Shown here: in pieces, positions 33,288-41,369 of the stretch
How positions within the stretch are numbered: the stretch's first letter is position 1
Layout: each line of letters begins with the position of its first letter
Assembly: GCA_028873815.1 (NCBI GenBank)
Contig: JAPPNN010000068.1
Coordinates: 62,001-126,000 of the forward strand
Length of the DNA stretch: 64,000 nt
From: Gemmatimonadota bacterium
Lineage (GTDB): Bacteria > Gemmatimonadota > Gemmatimonadetes > Longimicrobiales > Gaopeijiaceae
Direction of reading: 5' to 3'
The notes under the pieces: generated by a model
The model's database searches: none
What the model saw: the letters and a program-made list of their open reading frames with translations, nothing else
What the model was told of the DNA's origin: nothing
Translations under genes and position numbers: made by a program

Positions 33288-34979
33288 TCACTCCAGTCCT
33301 TCGAAGGGATCGCCGATATCTTCTGGACCGCCCGACCCCGCCACCGCTTCGTCAGGTCGCGTGGCCCACGCCGGGAAGGGGAACTCCAGCACCAGCGGGA
33401 CCGGCAGCTCTGGTTGCGACAGGATCATGGTGCCGGGCTTGGATATGGTCGCGCGCTGGCGGTGCGCCGGCGGAAGAAACGCGTATTCCGGGCGCCCGGC
33501 TTCGGCGCTGTCCAGCCGCCCCACCACGCGCAGCGACGAATTGGCGATGACCCGCCGCTCCACTTCGCTGGCAGTCTGCTGGGCGCCGATCAGGATCACG
33601 CCCAGGGAGCGCCCCCGCTCCGCGATGTCGAGTAGAATCTCCTTGATCGGGCTGCGGCCCTCACGCGGGGCGTATTTGTTGAGCTCATCCAGCACGACGA
33701 AGAGAAGCGGCTCGCGCGATCCGGTCTCCTCCTTCCGCTGAAAGGTCTTGCGCAGCACGACGCCTACCACGAAGCGCTGCGCGCGACGCGACAGCTTGGC
33801 GATGTCCACCACCGCCAACTGCTCCTGGAAGTCGAGGCGATGCTTGCCGGGGTTGGGCACGTCGCCGCGCACGAGATGCCGCACATCCTTCCGCGCCGCG
33901 TGGAGGCGTCGAACGAAGGCGTTGATTGTACCGCCGCCGATTGCCCGCCCTGCCCAATCCCCCTCATCTCCCTCGACACGGTCGCTGATCGCTTCGATGA
34001 GTTGTCCGAAGGTGCGGCAGGTCACGCCCCCAACCCGTACGCCGCCGTCGCCTGCTGGCCTGGCCTCGCGGCGCAGCTTCGCAGTGACGTTGTGCACCAC
34101 GATCGTGTACTGCTGCCGGTCGTCGTCGGCGTCGGCGAAGAGGAAGGGAAGGAGTTCATCGGTGCAGAACTCCTCCAGCGTCCAGAAGAATGAACTGACC
34201 CCGTCCGCACGGCTCCCCGTGCTGGGCGCGGCCGAGGGGTCGCCCTGGCGCGGCGGAGCCCAGAGTTCGACGCTGTCGAAGGGCTGGGCGGGTAGACCGA
34301 GTGCCGCATAGCGCCCCTGCTGCTCGCCGTCGAGGTTGCGGTTGGCACGGTCCAGGAAGAGGAGGTCCTCGCCCTTCACGTTGAAGATCAGCGCCCTGGT
34401 GTTGTGGGTGCCGCCACCCAGCTGCCCCGACGTGAAGAGGCTGTGGAGGAGGAAGACGGCGTAGCTGGTCTTCGTGGCCACGCCCGACACACCGCTGATG
34501 TTGACGTGGGCGCCTCGCGTCCCGTCCAGGAACTCGAGGTTCGCGTGGATGATCTCGCCGTCGCGCGACAGCCCCACGGGGATTTTGCGTTTCATTCCGT
34601 CGAAGAACAGCGCCTGATCGCGCGCGTCGCCCGTGGCCTTGCGCACGACCTCGCCGGGAACCGGCGCGACGTAAACCTCCGGCTCGAAGCGGGTCGCCAG
34701 CACCCTGGCCGCCTCGGTGACCTGAGCGGGCAGCACTCCGTCCTCGATCAGGAAGACGTCGCTGTCGAAGCGGGCCCCTTCGTGCCGGGCCCGAAGGTCG
34801 GCGACCATCCCGTAGATGCGGACTGGCTGGCTGCGTCCCGGGAGTTTTCTCTCAAGGACGAGTACGTCGTCGAGCTGAAGGAAGCAGCCCTCACTGACCG
34901 CCACCCAGAATTCGAGGGGCGTGGCCGGATCCGTCCCGATCACCCGGCCGATCGGAGGGGAATTGGGTTGTTCACTCAT
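33288..34979 (-). CDS. herA: HerA-like DNA translocase
   Basis: A 563-residue ATPase of the HerA/FtsK superfamily. The ATG at 34979 is chosen; a GTG four codons upstream is possible and neither has a good ribosome binding site. An N-terminal beta-barrel HAS-like domain (10-110) is followed by the RecA-like core. The P-loop reads NISGVSGVATKTSYAVFLL (160-178), an odd Walker A without the usual Gly before Lys170. Walker B LLFVVLDELNKYAPREGR lies near 435-455. A helical insertion occupies about 230-330. HerA forms hexamers that pump DNA into NurA. It heads the operon with sbcD, sbcC and nurA. The P-loop variant looks to be a feature of bacterial relatives, from memory, rather than a loss of function. 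Confidence 0.85.
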   Translation of the reverse strand: MSEQPNSPPIGRVIGTDPATPLEFWVAVSEGCFLQLDDVLVLERKLPGRSQPVRIYGMVADLRARHEGARFDSDVFLIEDGVLPAQVTEAARVLATRFEPEVYVAPVPGEVVRKATGDARDQALFFDGMKRKIPVGLSRDGEIIHANLEFLDGTRGAHVNISGVSGVATKTSYAVFLLHSLFTSGQLGGGTHNTRALIFNVKGEDLLFLDRANRNLDGEQQGRYAALGLPAQPFDSVELWAPPRQGDPSAAPSTGSRADGVSSFFWTLEEFCTDELLPFLFADADDDRQQYTIVVHNVTAKLRREARPAGDGGVRVGGVTCRTFGQLIEAISDRVEGDEGDWAGRAIGGGTINAFVRRLHAARKDVRHLVRGDVPNPGKHRLDFQEQLAVVDIAKLSRRAQRFVVGVVLRKTFQRKEETGSREPLLFVVLDELNKYAPREGRSPIKEILLDIAERGRSLGVILIGAQQTASEVERRVIANSSLRVVGRLDSAEAGRPEYAFLPPAHRQRATISKPGTMILSQPELPVPLVLEFPFPAWATRPDEAVAGSGGPEDIGDPFEGLE

Positions 34980-35003
34980 TATTCGGCCCACAACTTAAGC
35001 CAA

Positions 35004-35039
35004 CGGCCCCGGACCGGCATCAACGCCGGCCCGGGGCCG
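35004..35039 (-). terminator. Strong hairpin between the second TonB receptor and herA
   Basis: CGGCCCCGG (35004-35012) pairs with CCGGGGCCG (35031-35039), and CCGGC with GCCGG inside it after one A-C mismatch, closing on a 6-nt loop. On the reverse strand the downstream bases are GTTGGCTTAAGTT, a poor U-tract. It sits 53 nt past the receptor stop and just before the herA start, so it probably separates the two transcription units. Confidence 0.55.
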
Positions 35040-35091
35040 CGTCTCTAAGGTGCCCTGGGTCCGAAGTCCCTGGGGAGCCCGTGAGGTCAGC

Positions 35092-37971
35092 CTACCAGCG
35101 GTAGCCCAGCCGCGTGTAGTAGAAGCCGCCGTTGAAGCCGAAGGGCGTGAACTGGCCGTAGGTGTTGCCCACGCCGGCCGCGGCCCCCGGATACTCCTGC
35201 GGGAAGGTGTTGAACACATTCTGGGCGCCCACGGTGAGCGTCCAGCTGTCCGAGAAGGTGTGGGCGGCCTCGAGGTCGACCAGGTTCCGCGACGGGTAGT
35301 CGATCGTGTTGGCGGAGCTGCCCTCGTAGTACGGCTGCTCGCCGTCGTAGTAGCCGCCCCAGTGGCTGATCCGCGCCAGCACGCGCGTGCCGCCGACGAA
35401 CTCGTGGTTGACCGAGATGTTGCCGCGCAGGTTCGGCAGACCTTCCTCCAGGATGCGGATACGGCCTGCGCTCAGCGTCTCCGAGTTGAAATCCGTAACC
35501 ACAGTGCGATTCAGGTTCCACGCGGTGCTGAAGGTGGTGGCGGAACCGTCGCCGGCAGCGGCCCGGTACGCCGCTACCCAGTCGATTCCCTCGCTCTTCG
35601 TCGAGAAGTCGTTGATGAAGAAGCGGAACCGGGCGAGCACGCCGCCGGGACGGATGATGCCCTCGGCGAGCAGCCGGTCAATGTCAGCGGGGCCGAGCTT
35701 GAAGTCCTGGGTGAAGGTGAGCCGGTCGGACATGCGGATCTGATAGGCGTCGAACGACATGCTCACGTTGCCGCTCTCGACCACGCCGCCCAACGCCAGG
35801 TTGACCGAGGTCTCCGGCGTCAGCGGCTCGCCGCCGAACTCCCTCCCCAGATCGGAGGTTGACGGGATGGTCCCGTTGTTTGTCAGGTCCATGATGGCCG
35901 GATCGTAGATCGTGGAGATGTTGAAGGCGTTGGACTGACCGGGCGTGGGGGCGCGGAAGCCGGTGCTGGCGCTCATCCGCAGCGCGAACGCCTCGGACAG
36001 GCTCACGCGGGCGGCCACCTTGCCGTTGATGGTGCTGCCGAAGTCAGAGAAGTTCTCGAAGCGGCCCGCCACCCCGAACGTCCACGCGCCCTCCGGCTCG
36101 CGGATCTCCAGGTCGCTGTAGACCGCGAAGTTGTTCCGGTTCCAGACGCCCTCGGTCAGCGGACCGAAGCCCGTGAACCCGTTCGATCCCGGGGTGAAGC
36201 CCTGCTCGGCCAGCGGACCCTCGGTCCAGCTCGCCCGGTCGCCCGGGACGATCTCGAATCTCTCGTTCCGGAACTCCGCGCCGCCGGCGAAGTTGACCCT
36301 CTCGTTCACGGCATAGGCGAGGTCGACGTTCAGGTTGGTCTCCTGCTGGTCGTAGATGCCCGGGTGGAAGTACGGGGTGCACGGCTGGTCGGGGACGTGC
36401 GGCGAGAGCTTCTGGTCGGTGGCGCAGGGCTGGTCCGGCCCGAGCGACGAGTTGACCGTGTTGTACATGTAGAAGTCCATGTTCGACTTGCCCCAGGCCG
36501 CGCTGGCGTCCCAGGACAGCTTCTCGCTCGCGCCCTTGAGGCCCGCGACTGCGGAGGCGTCCAGCACGTTGGCCCCGAACTGTGGCGTGAATCCGCCGGG
36601 GAACATCTTCTGGAAGGTCCAGCAGTTGGGGTTGGCCAGCAATTCCTGCCACGCGGCCTGGTCGGTCACCACGCCGCCGGAGACGGCCACCCTGGGGCAG
36701 CCCGCCGAGCCGTCGAGCACACCGTCCTGCGCGTCGAGCAGGTCGCCCACCAGCAGGAAGTCCCCGTCGTCGTCGCTGGTGCCGAACACGCCGCTCCGGG
36801 TGTTCGGGTTCCGGAAGTAGAAGCCGCCCTCGACCGTCTTGCTGACGTAGTTGCCGTGGCCGTAGAACTGCATCTGGTCCCCGAAGACGTAGCCGGTGTT
36901 GGCCCACAGCTTGATCTCGTCGGACACTTCGGGCGATCCCCAGATCTGGGCGGGATCCCGCACGCTGTTGTTCCCCTGCACGTTGATGAGTGCGATTGCG
37001 TCGTCGCGCTGGACGCTGCGGTCGGTGGGAAGCGCGTTGCCGTACTCACCGGTCAGGTTGAGGAATCCGGTCTCGCCGAGCGGGAGCCCGATGTTGCCGG
37101 ACAACGTGTACATGTCGCCGTCGCCGGGCAGGACGCCACGGTCCACCCGGTTGCTGGTGTCACCGAAGAGGTGCCCGCCGCTCTTGAACTCGATCGAGCC
37201 GCCGGAGCGGTCGTTGCGGAGCACGAAGTTCATCACGCCCGCGATGGCGTCGGAGCCGTACTGGGCCGCCGCGCCGTCGCGCAGCACCTCGGCCTGCTCG
37301 AGCGCCAGGCCGGGGATGAGCGCGATGTCGGGACCCTGCGAGCCGTCCGCGAGCCCGTTGCCGTACCAGGTGATGACGGCCGTGCGGTGGCGCCGCTTCC
37401 CGTTGATCAGCACCAGCGTGTGATCGGGAGCCAGACCGCGCAGGTTGGCGGGCCGCGCGAAGGTGGCCGCGTCCGAAATCGGCTGAATGTTGACATTGAA
37501 CGACGGGACCACGTTGCGCAGCAGGTTGGCGAAGTCGGTGTCGCCCTGCTGAACGATGTCCGTCGTCGGAATCACGTCGACGGGCACGGGCGATTCGGTC
37601 ACCGTACGTGGTTGTGCGCGGCTGCCGACGGCGACCAGGCCTTCGAGTTCCAGGGCGGCCGTGATCATGGCCGCGTCGAGCCGGGTGGTCTGGCCTGCGG
37701 TGATCGTGACCTGGGTCCGGTAGGTCTGATAGCCGATCAGGATGATCGCGACATCGTGCGTGCCGGCCGGAATGTTCGAGACCGTGTAGCTGCCGTCGGC
37801 GCGGCTGTTGGCACCCAGGTTGAGATCCGGAAGTGATACCTGGGCGCCCGCCAGAGCGGCGCCGGTGCCCTGCATGGTCACCGTGCCTTCGAGGGTTCCC
37901 TGTTGCGCGAGGGCCGCCGTGGGCAAGATCAGAGCGCCGAGCGCCCCGAAGAGAAGCAGTTTCTTCTTCAT
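35092..37971 (-). CDS. TonB-dependent receptor with carboxypeptidase-like domain
   Basis: A 959-residue receptor. The MKKKLLLFGALGALILPTAALAQ signal peptide fixes the start at 37971; an ATG four codons upstream is an alternative. Residues 26-110 are the carboxypeptidase-like domain (GTLEGTVTMQGTGAALAGAQVSL, GTHDVAIILIGYQTY). The plug is at about 120-260 with FANLLRNVVPSFNVN, ANLRGLAPDHTLVLINGKRRH and GSDAIAGVMNFVLRND. The barrel ends in the aromatic GFYYTRLGYRW. Several Cys pairs lie in extracellular loops. The ligand cannot be told. It follows the Tat-signal aminotransferase by 2 nt, so the two are almost certainly cotranscribed and may act on the same amino compound. Confidence 0.9.
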   Translation of the reverse strand: MKKKLLLFGALGALILPTAALAQQGTLEGTVTMQGTGAALAGAQVSLPDLNLGANSRADGSYTVSNIPAGTHDVAIILIGYQTYRTQVTITAGQTTRLDAAMITAALELEGLVAVGSRAQPRTVTESPVPVDVIPTTDIVQQGDTDFANLLRNVVPSFNVNIQPISDAATFARPANLRGLAPDHTLVLINGKRRHRTAVITWYGNGLADGSQGPDIALIPGLALEQAEVLRDGAAAQYGSDAIAGVMNFVLRNDRSGGSIEFKSGGHLFGDTSNRVDRGVLPGDGDMYTLSGNIGLPLGETGFLNLTGEYGNALPTDRSVQRDDAIALINVQGNNSVRDPAQIWGSPEVSDEIKLWANTGYVFGDQMQFYGHGNYVSKTVEGGFYFRNPNTRSGVFGTSDDDGDFLLVGDLLDAQDGVLDGSAGCPRVAVSGGVVTDQAAWQELLANPNCWTFQKMFPGGFTPQFGANVLDASAVAGLKGASEKLSWDASAAWGKSNMDFYMYNTVNSSLGPDQPCATDQKLSPHVPDQPCTPYFHPGIYDQQETNLNVDLAYAVNERVNFAGGAEFRNERFEIVPGDRASWTEGPLAEQGFTPGSNGFTGFGPLTEGVWNRNNFAVYSDLEIREPEGAWTFGVAGRFENFSDFGSTINGKVAARVSLSEAFALRMSASTGFRAPTPGQSNAFNISTIYDPAIMDLTNNGTIPSTSDLGREFGGEPLTPETSVNLALGGVVESGNVSMSFDAYQIRMSDRLTFTQDFKLGPADIDRLLAEGIIRPGGVLARFRFFINDFSTKSEGIDWVAAYRAAAGDGSATTFSTAWNLNRTVVTDFNSETLSAGRIRILEEGLPNLRGNISVNHEFVGGTRVLARISHWGGYYDGEQPYYEGSSANTIDYPSRNLVDLEAAHTFSDSWTLTVGAQNVFNTFPQEYPGAAAGVGNTYGQFTPFGFNGGFYYTRLGYRW

Positions 37972-37973
37972 TT

Positions 37974-39116
37974 TCAAACCCATCCCTTTCCGCGGAAGGT
38001 ACGTAGCGTCTCGCAGAACCGGCCCATGTCCTCGGGCAGGCCGAACGATAACCGGTTCCAATCAAGCATCGGAGGGAAGTCCCTTCCAACCAGGAATCCC
38101 TCTTCCGCCATGCGATTCCGATAGGTGGACAGGTCGCCGCTGATCCGGTGCATCAGGAAGTTGGCCTGGGTGGGCATGTACTCCAGCCCGAGCTCGTCCA
38201 GGGTGGTTTCGACCATTTCCCGCGACTCCCGGTTCACCTCACGGCTCTTCGCAATAAGCGCCTCGTCCCGGAACGACGCACCCGCTGCCGCGATGGCCAG
38301 CTGGTTTGCGTTGTTTCTGGAGGCAAAGTCCATCAGGCGCGTGGCGGTGTCGGGGTGGGCGATCCCGTACCCGATGCGAAGCCCGGCCAGCCCGTAGATC
38401 TTCGAGAAGGTCTTCACGACGACCACATTGCGCTTCTTCGCAATCCACGGAAGCGAGCTCCACATGCGCTCGTCATCGACGTACTCGATGTACGCCTCGT
38501 CCGAGAGGAAGAAGACGTGGTCGGGGGCTTCGGAGATCCAGGCGTCGATCTCCGCGCTGGGCGTGATCGTCGCCGTCGGGTTGTTCGGGTTGCACAGGTA
38601 GACCAGGGCCGGGCGTCCCGTGCTCTCGGCCGCCTCGCGCATCCGCCCGATGTCGTGCGCGTGGTCGGCCGTGAGCGGCACCTTGACGAGTTCGTAGGCC
38701 TCGGTGCGCTGGTAGTTCGTCACCGCCTCGTAGGTGGGATCCGCCATGACGAGCCTGGCGCGCGGCGCGGCATACGCCTGCACGACCATTTGCAACACTT
38801 CCGCCGACCCCGTGCCGATCACGATCTGGTTCTCCGCAACCTCATGGGCTGCGGCCAGCTTCGAGACGAGCTCCCCCTGCTGGTCCGACGGGTAGCGGTT
38901 GGCGAGCACGATGGCTTCCACGAGCGCATCCTTCGCCGCGGGCGATATCCCCAGCGGGTTCTCGTTGGAATTGAGCCGCACCGCCCCGTTGCTCAGCCTC
39001 CGCCCCGGAGCACCGACAAGTCCCGCGAGGGGGCTCCCGAGTCCCCCGAACGCATTGGCGCCGGCTACGACGCCCGAGACCGCTCCGGCCCTGATGAAGA
39101 AATCGCGTCTACGCAT
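37974..39116 (-). CDS. Exported PLP aminotransferase (HisC-like) with Tat signal
   Basis: A 380-residue class I/II aminotransferase of the histidinol-phosphate type. GGGAGG stands 6 nt before the ATG at 39116. The N-terminus MRRRDFFIRAGAVSGVVAGA is a Tat signal (RRxFF). The core has SNENPLGISPAAKDAL, ADPTYEA, YLCNPNNPT, FLSDEAYIEY and the PLP lysine in TFSKIYGLAGLRIGYG, so it should be active. HisC is cytoplasmic; a folded, cofactor-loaded enzyme sent out through Tat is odd but would explain the signal. It is cotranscribed with a TonB receptor and preceded by a three-unit operator array. I infer that it acts on an amino compound in the periplasm. A true biosynthetic HisC role is unlikely. Confidence 0.85.
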   Translation of the reverse strand: MRRRDFFIRAGAVSGVVAGANAFGGLGSPLAGLVGAPGRRLSNGAVRLNSNENPLGISPAAKDALVEAIVLANRYPSDQQGELVSKLAAAHEVAENQIVIGTGSAEVLQMVVQAYAAPRARLVMADPTYEAVTNYQRTEAYELVKVPLTADHAHDIGRMREAAESTGRPALVYLCNPNNPTATITPSAEIDAWISEAPDHVFFLSDEAYIEYVDDERMWSSLPWIAKKRNVVVVKTFSKIYGLAGLRIGYGIAHPDTATRLMDFASRNNANQLAIAAAGASFRDEALIAKSREVNRESREMVETTLDELGLEYMPTQANFLMHRISGDLSTYRNRMAEEGFLVGRDFPPMLDWNRLSFGLPEDMGRFCETLRTFRGKGWV

Positions 39117-39157
39117 GTGCGCCTCCCGGAAAGAGGGGTTGAAGAACCTTAACAGTT

Positions 39158-39217
39158 GTCCGAAAAAGTCGCAATATGTCCGATTTTGTCGCATCCTGAC
39201 CGAAATTGTCGTAGTCG
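39158..39217. promoter_or_regulatory. Three 20-bp operator-like repeats
   Basis: Three adjacent 20-bp units start at 39158, 39178 and 39198. Each carries CGA-N5-TCG: CGAAAAAGTCG, CGATTTTGTCG and CGAAATTGTCG, within the wider pattern GWCCGAWWWNGTCG. A 20-bp period is about two helical turns, so three dimers would bind on one face of the DNA. The array begins 42 nt upstream of the exported aminotransferase start, where a repressor or activator of that operon would act. The rest of the 278-bp gap (39218-39394) shows no gene. Confidence 0.55.
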
Positions 39218-39394
39218 GCAACCGGGATCGGGGGCTACGTTGCTCGTCCGCTGCCGGTCACGAACAAATATCGTTGGAGAAGCGGGACTGCGCCAGCGAA
39301 ATGCGACGAATACGGCCACAAACCTGCTTGTCGGCGTCAATTCATGTCCAGCAACAGGTCGCGGATACCTGTCATCTCCCCCCTCATCGGTTGC

Positions 39395-40021
39395 TCAGCC
39401 TCCCGCCGACCACGGGGGCACCACGCCATTGACGCGAGCGTACGCGATCGACTGGCCCAGATGCTCATGGCAATGAGCCAGGGTGAAGGTCATCGCCCCA
39501 CGCACGCTGGTCGCGCCGAACAGGTCCACGCCTTCTCCCCAGCCGTCATCGGCGGTCGCCTCGAGCGCTTCGCCGATGTAGTCGAAGGACGCCGCGAGCG
39601 CCGCCACGACGGTCGGCTTGTCGGTGATCGACTCCGCGTCCTGACCGTACCAGGCCTCCACCCCCGCGGGCGGATCGGTGCCCATGACCCGGGAGACCAG
39701 TCCGATGTTCGCGGAAGCCACGTGCATGTACACCTCGGAAACGGAACGCACGCCTTCGCCGGGGCGCCATCCGTAGGCGGACTCGGGCATGGCCTCGGCC
39801 AGGCCCACGTACTTGCCGCGCAGGTTCGCCAGGTCCCCCAGCAGTTCGGACTGAACGGTGGACTGAGCGGCCGCGGATTCGTCCCCGGCGGCCATCTCGT
39901 CGGCGGCCTCCGCGGCCTCCCCATCGCCGCTGCCGGCCGGGGCGCACCCGGTCAGCGCAAGGGCACAGATCGCCGCGAACACGGTCGGATACATCCCCAT
40001 CGGATACTTCGTCTTCATCAT
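39395..40021 (-). CDS. DinB-family lipoprotein
   Basis: A 208-residue protein. ATGs at 40033, 40021 and 40018 all precede the same signal; I give 40021. The lipobox ALALTGCAPAG makes it a lipoprotein. Residues 50-205 match the DinB-like four-helix fold: LLGDLANLRGKYVGLAEAMPESAYGWRPGEGVRSVSEVYMHVASA and, at the end, HCHEHLGQSIAYARVNGVVPPW. The His residues of the usual metal triad (in YMHVA and HEHLGQ) are present. DinB-like proteins of the DUF664/YfiT type are thiol-linked transferases or hydrolases in the cytosol; exported ones are common in Gemmatimonadota and have no known role. It is separated from the next upstream gene by 92 nt. Confidence 0.8.
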   Translation of the reverse strand: MMKTKYPMGMYPTVFAAICALALTGCAPAGSGDGEAAEAADEMAAGDESAAAQSTVQSELLGDLANLRGKYVGLAEAMPESAYGWRPGEGVRSVSEVYMHVASANIGLVSRVMGTDPPAGVEAWYGQDAESITDKPTVVAALAASFDYIGEALEATADDGWGEGVDLFGATSVRGAMTFTLAHCHEHLGQSIAYARVNGVVPPWSAGG

Positions 40022-40113
40022 GCCGCCTTTCATCTTTACGAGCGCGTCCCGGGTCGGCCTCCTGAGCCGAACAGCGTCCGGGCGTCCCCACCACTGACGG
40101 TCAATAGACAGCG

Positions 40114-41316
40114 CTACGTCGCCGCGTGCCACCACCTCGACGGCTTCAGGCGCTTCCCACGGCCGCTGACGCGGTCCAGCCAGAGGGCCACGCGCCTCAG
40201 CGGGGTTCCGGCCAGCCACCGCCATACCCGGTTCGGCCAATCGCGGAAGTCGCGGTTGTAGGGACACACGCGCACGCAGATCGAGCAGTCCGTATTCTGG
40301 TTTGCCCAGAAGCGGAAGCACTTCTCGGCGTCGGTGGTCCACTTGCGGATGCCCTGGATGTTGGACCGGTTGTGCACGACCCTGGACGGGTCGCCCCCGT
40401 CGATGGCCCTGGCCGGACATCCTTCGGTGCAGGCACGGCAGATGTCGCACACCTCCCGGACGCCGAAGCGCACCGGCCGGTCGTGCGCGAGAGGCATGTC
40501 CGTGAAGACCTTCCCGATGCGGACACGGGGTCCGAACTCGCGGGTGATCAGGAGGCCGTGGCGCCCGTATTCCCCCAGTCCGGCCTTGATCGCCAGCGGG
40601 ATGACCAGCGCGGAATCGTTCATGCTCGCAACCGCGCGATACCCCAGGTTGGTGACGTACTGGGCAATGGCCAGGAGGACGATGGTGTCGCGCGAATAGG
40701 TGGCGCCGGTAGCCGTGCCGCTCAGCGCCGATGGCGCGGTGCGCAGGACCTCCAGGTCCATGGACTGCGCGATGACGATGACATTGTCGAGGTCGGCGGG
40801 TATTTCCTGCGGCTTTTCGACCTCCCCTTCGCGGCTGTACCCGTGCGTGTACATCCACCGTTCGTCGTACCCGGTGATCCCGACGAGGTCGGCGCCCAGC
40901 GTGCGGGCCGCATGCTTGACCTCTCTAGCCATCTCCTCCGGCGACTCGACGGGAAGCGCGCTGCCCGGCCCGTCGCGCATGACCGTGTACGGATCCAGGA
41001 AGCCTTCGCGCCGGTCCGCGTCCTGCTTGAGTTCGGCGAAGATGTCGGTGACGTGCCACGAGGCGTTGCGCAGCGCGTAGTCCCGCTGGGTGAAGCCGTC
41101 CACGGACCGCCATGTCATCCGCGGGGTCCTGTAGGTCTCGTAGAACATGTCCGAACGGTGCGTGCGCACCTCGGGGTCCCAGAACGAGCGGCAGAAGATG
41201 TCGTCCCGCTGCGAGAAACGGCGAAAGTCCTCGTCTACCTCGAATCCGGCTTCGCGATCGGACGCCGCGCTGGCGGCCGCAGCACCGGTGCGGGTTCCTT
41301 CGGCTTCCTTGCCCAT
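40114..41316 (-). CDS. Reductive dehalogenase-like iron-sulfur protein
   Basis: A 400-residue protein. Two 4Fe-4S sites are near the C-terminus: C290-x2-C293-x2-C296-x3-C300-P, then C333, C344-x2-C347-x3-C351-P. The upstream core has AIKAGLGEYGRHGLLITREFGPRVRIGKVFTDMPL, which matches the conserved region of RdhA reductive dehalogenases and their queuosine-reductase relative QueG. That region binds the cobalamin cofactor and holds the catalytic Tyr. There is no Tat signal and no RdhB anchor gene, so it is not a respiratory dehalogenase of the usual kind and is more like the cytoplasmic NpRdhA type, though it lacks the fused reductase domain. The substrate is unknown; other reduced or halogenated compounds are possible. 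Confidence 0.8.
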   Translation of the reverse strand: MGKEAEGTRTGAAAASAASDREAGFEVDEDFRRFSQRDDIFCRSFWDPEVRTHRSDMFYETYRTPRMTWRSVDGFTQRDYALRNASWHVTDIFAELKQDADRREGFLDPYTVMRDGPGSALPVESPEEMAREVKHAARTLGADLVGITGYDERWMYTHGYSREGEVEKPQEIPADLDNVIVIAQSMDLEVLRTAPSALSGTATGATYSRDTIVLLAIAQYVTNLGYRAVASMNDSALVIPLAIKAGLGEYGRHGLLITREFGPRVRIGKVFTDMPLAHDRPVRFGVREVCDICRACTEGCPARAIDGGDPSRVVHNRSNIQGIRKWTTDAEKCFRFWANQNTDCSICVRVCPYNRDFRDWPNRVWRWLAGTPLRRVALWLDRVSGRGKRLKPSRWWHAAT

Positions 41317-41369
41317 GCCGCCAATGTACTACCTGCCCCGGCTACACGCTTCCGGCGTGCGTGCGGCCC

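Noticed and set aside
33288-34979. Odd Walker A of the HerA-like protein considered as a sign of a dead gene
   Set aside because: The frame is full length, Walker B is intact and the gene is tightly packed in an operon; a subfamily variant is more likely.
37974-39116. Exported aminotransferase considered as the biosynthetic hisC gene
   Set aside because: The Tat signal, the TonB receptor next to it and the absence of other his genes argue against histidine synthesis.
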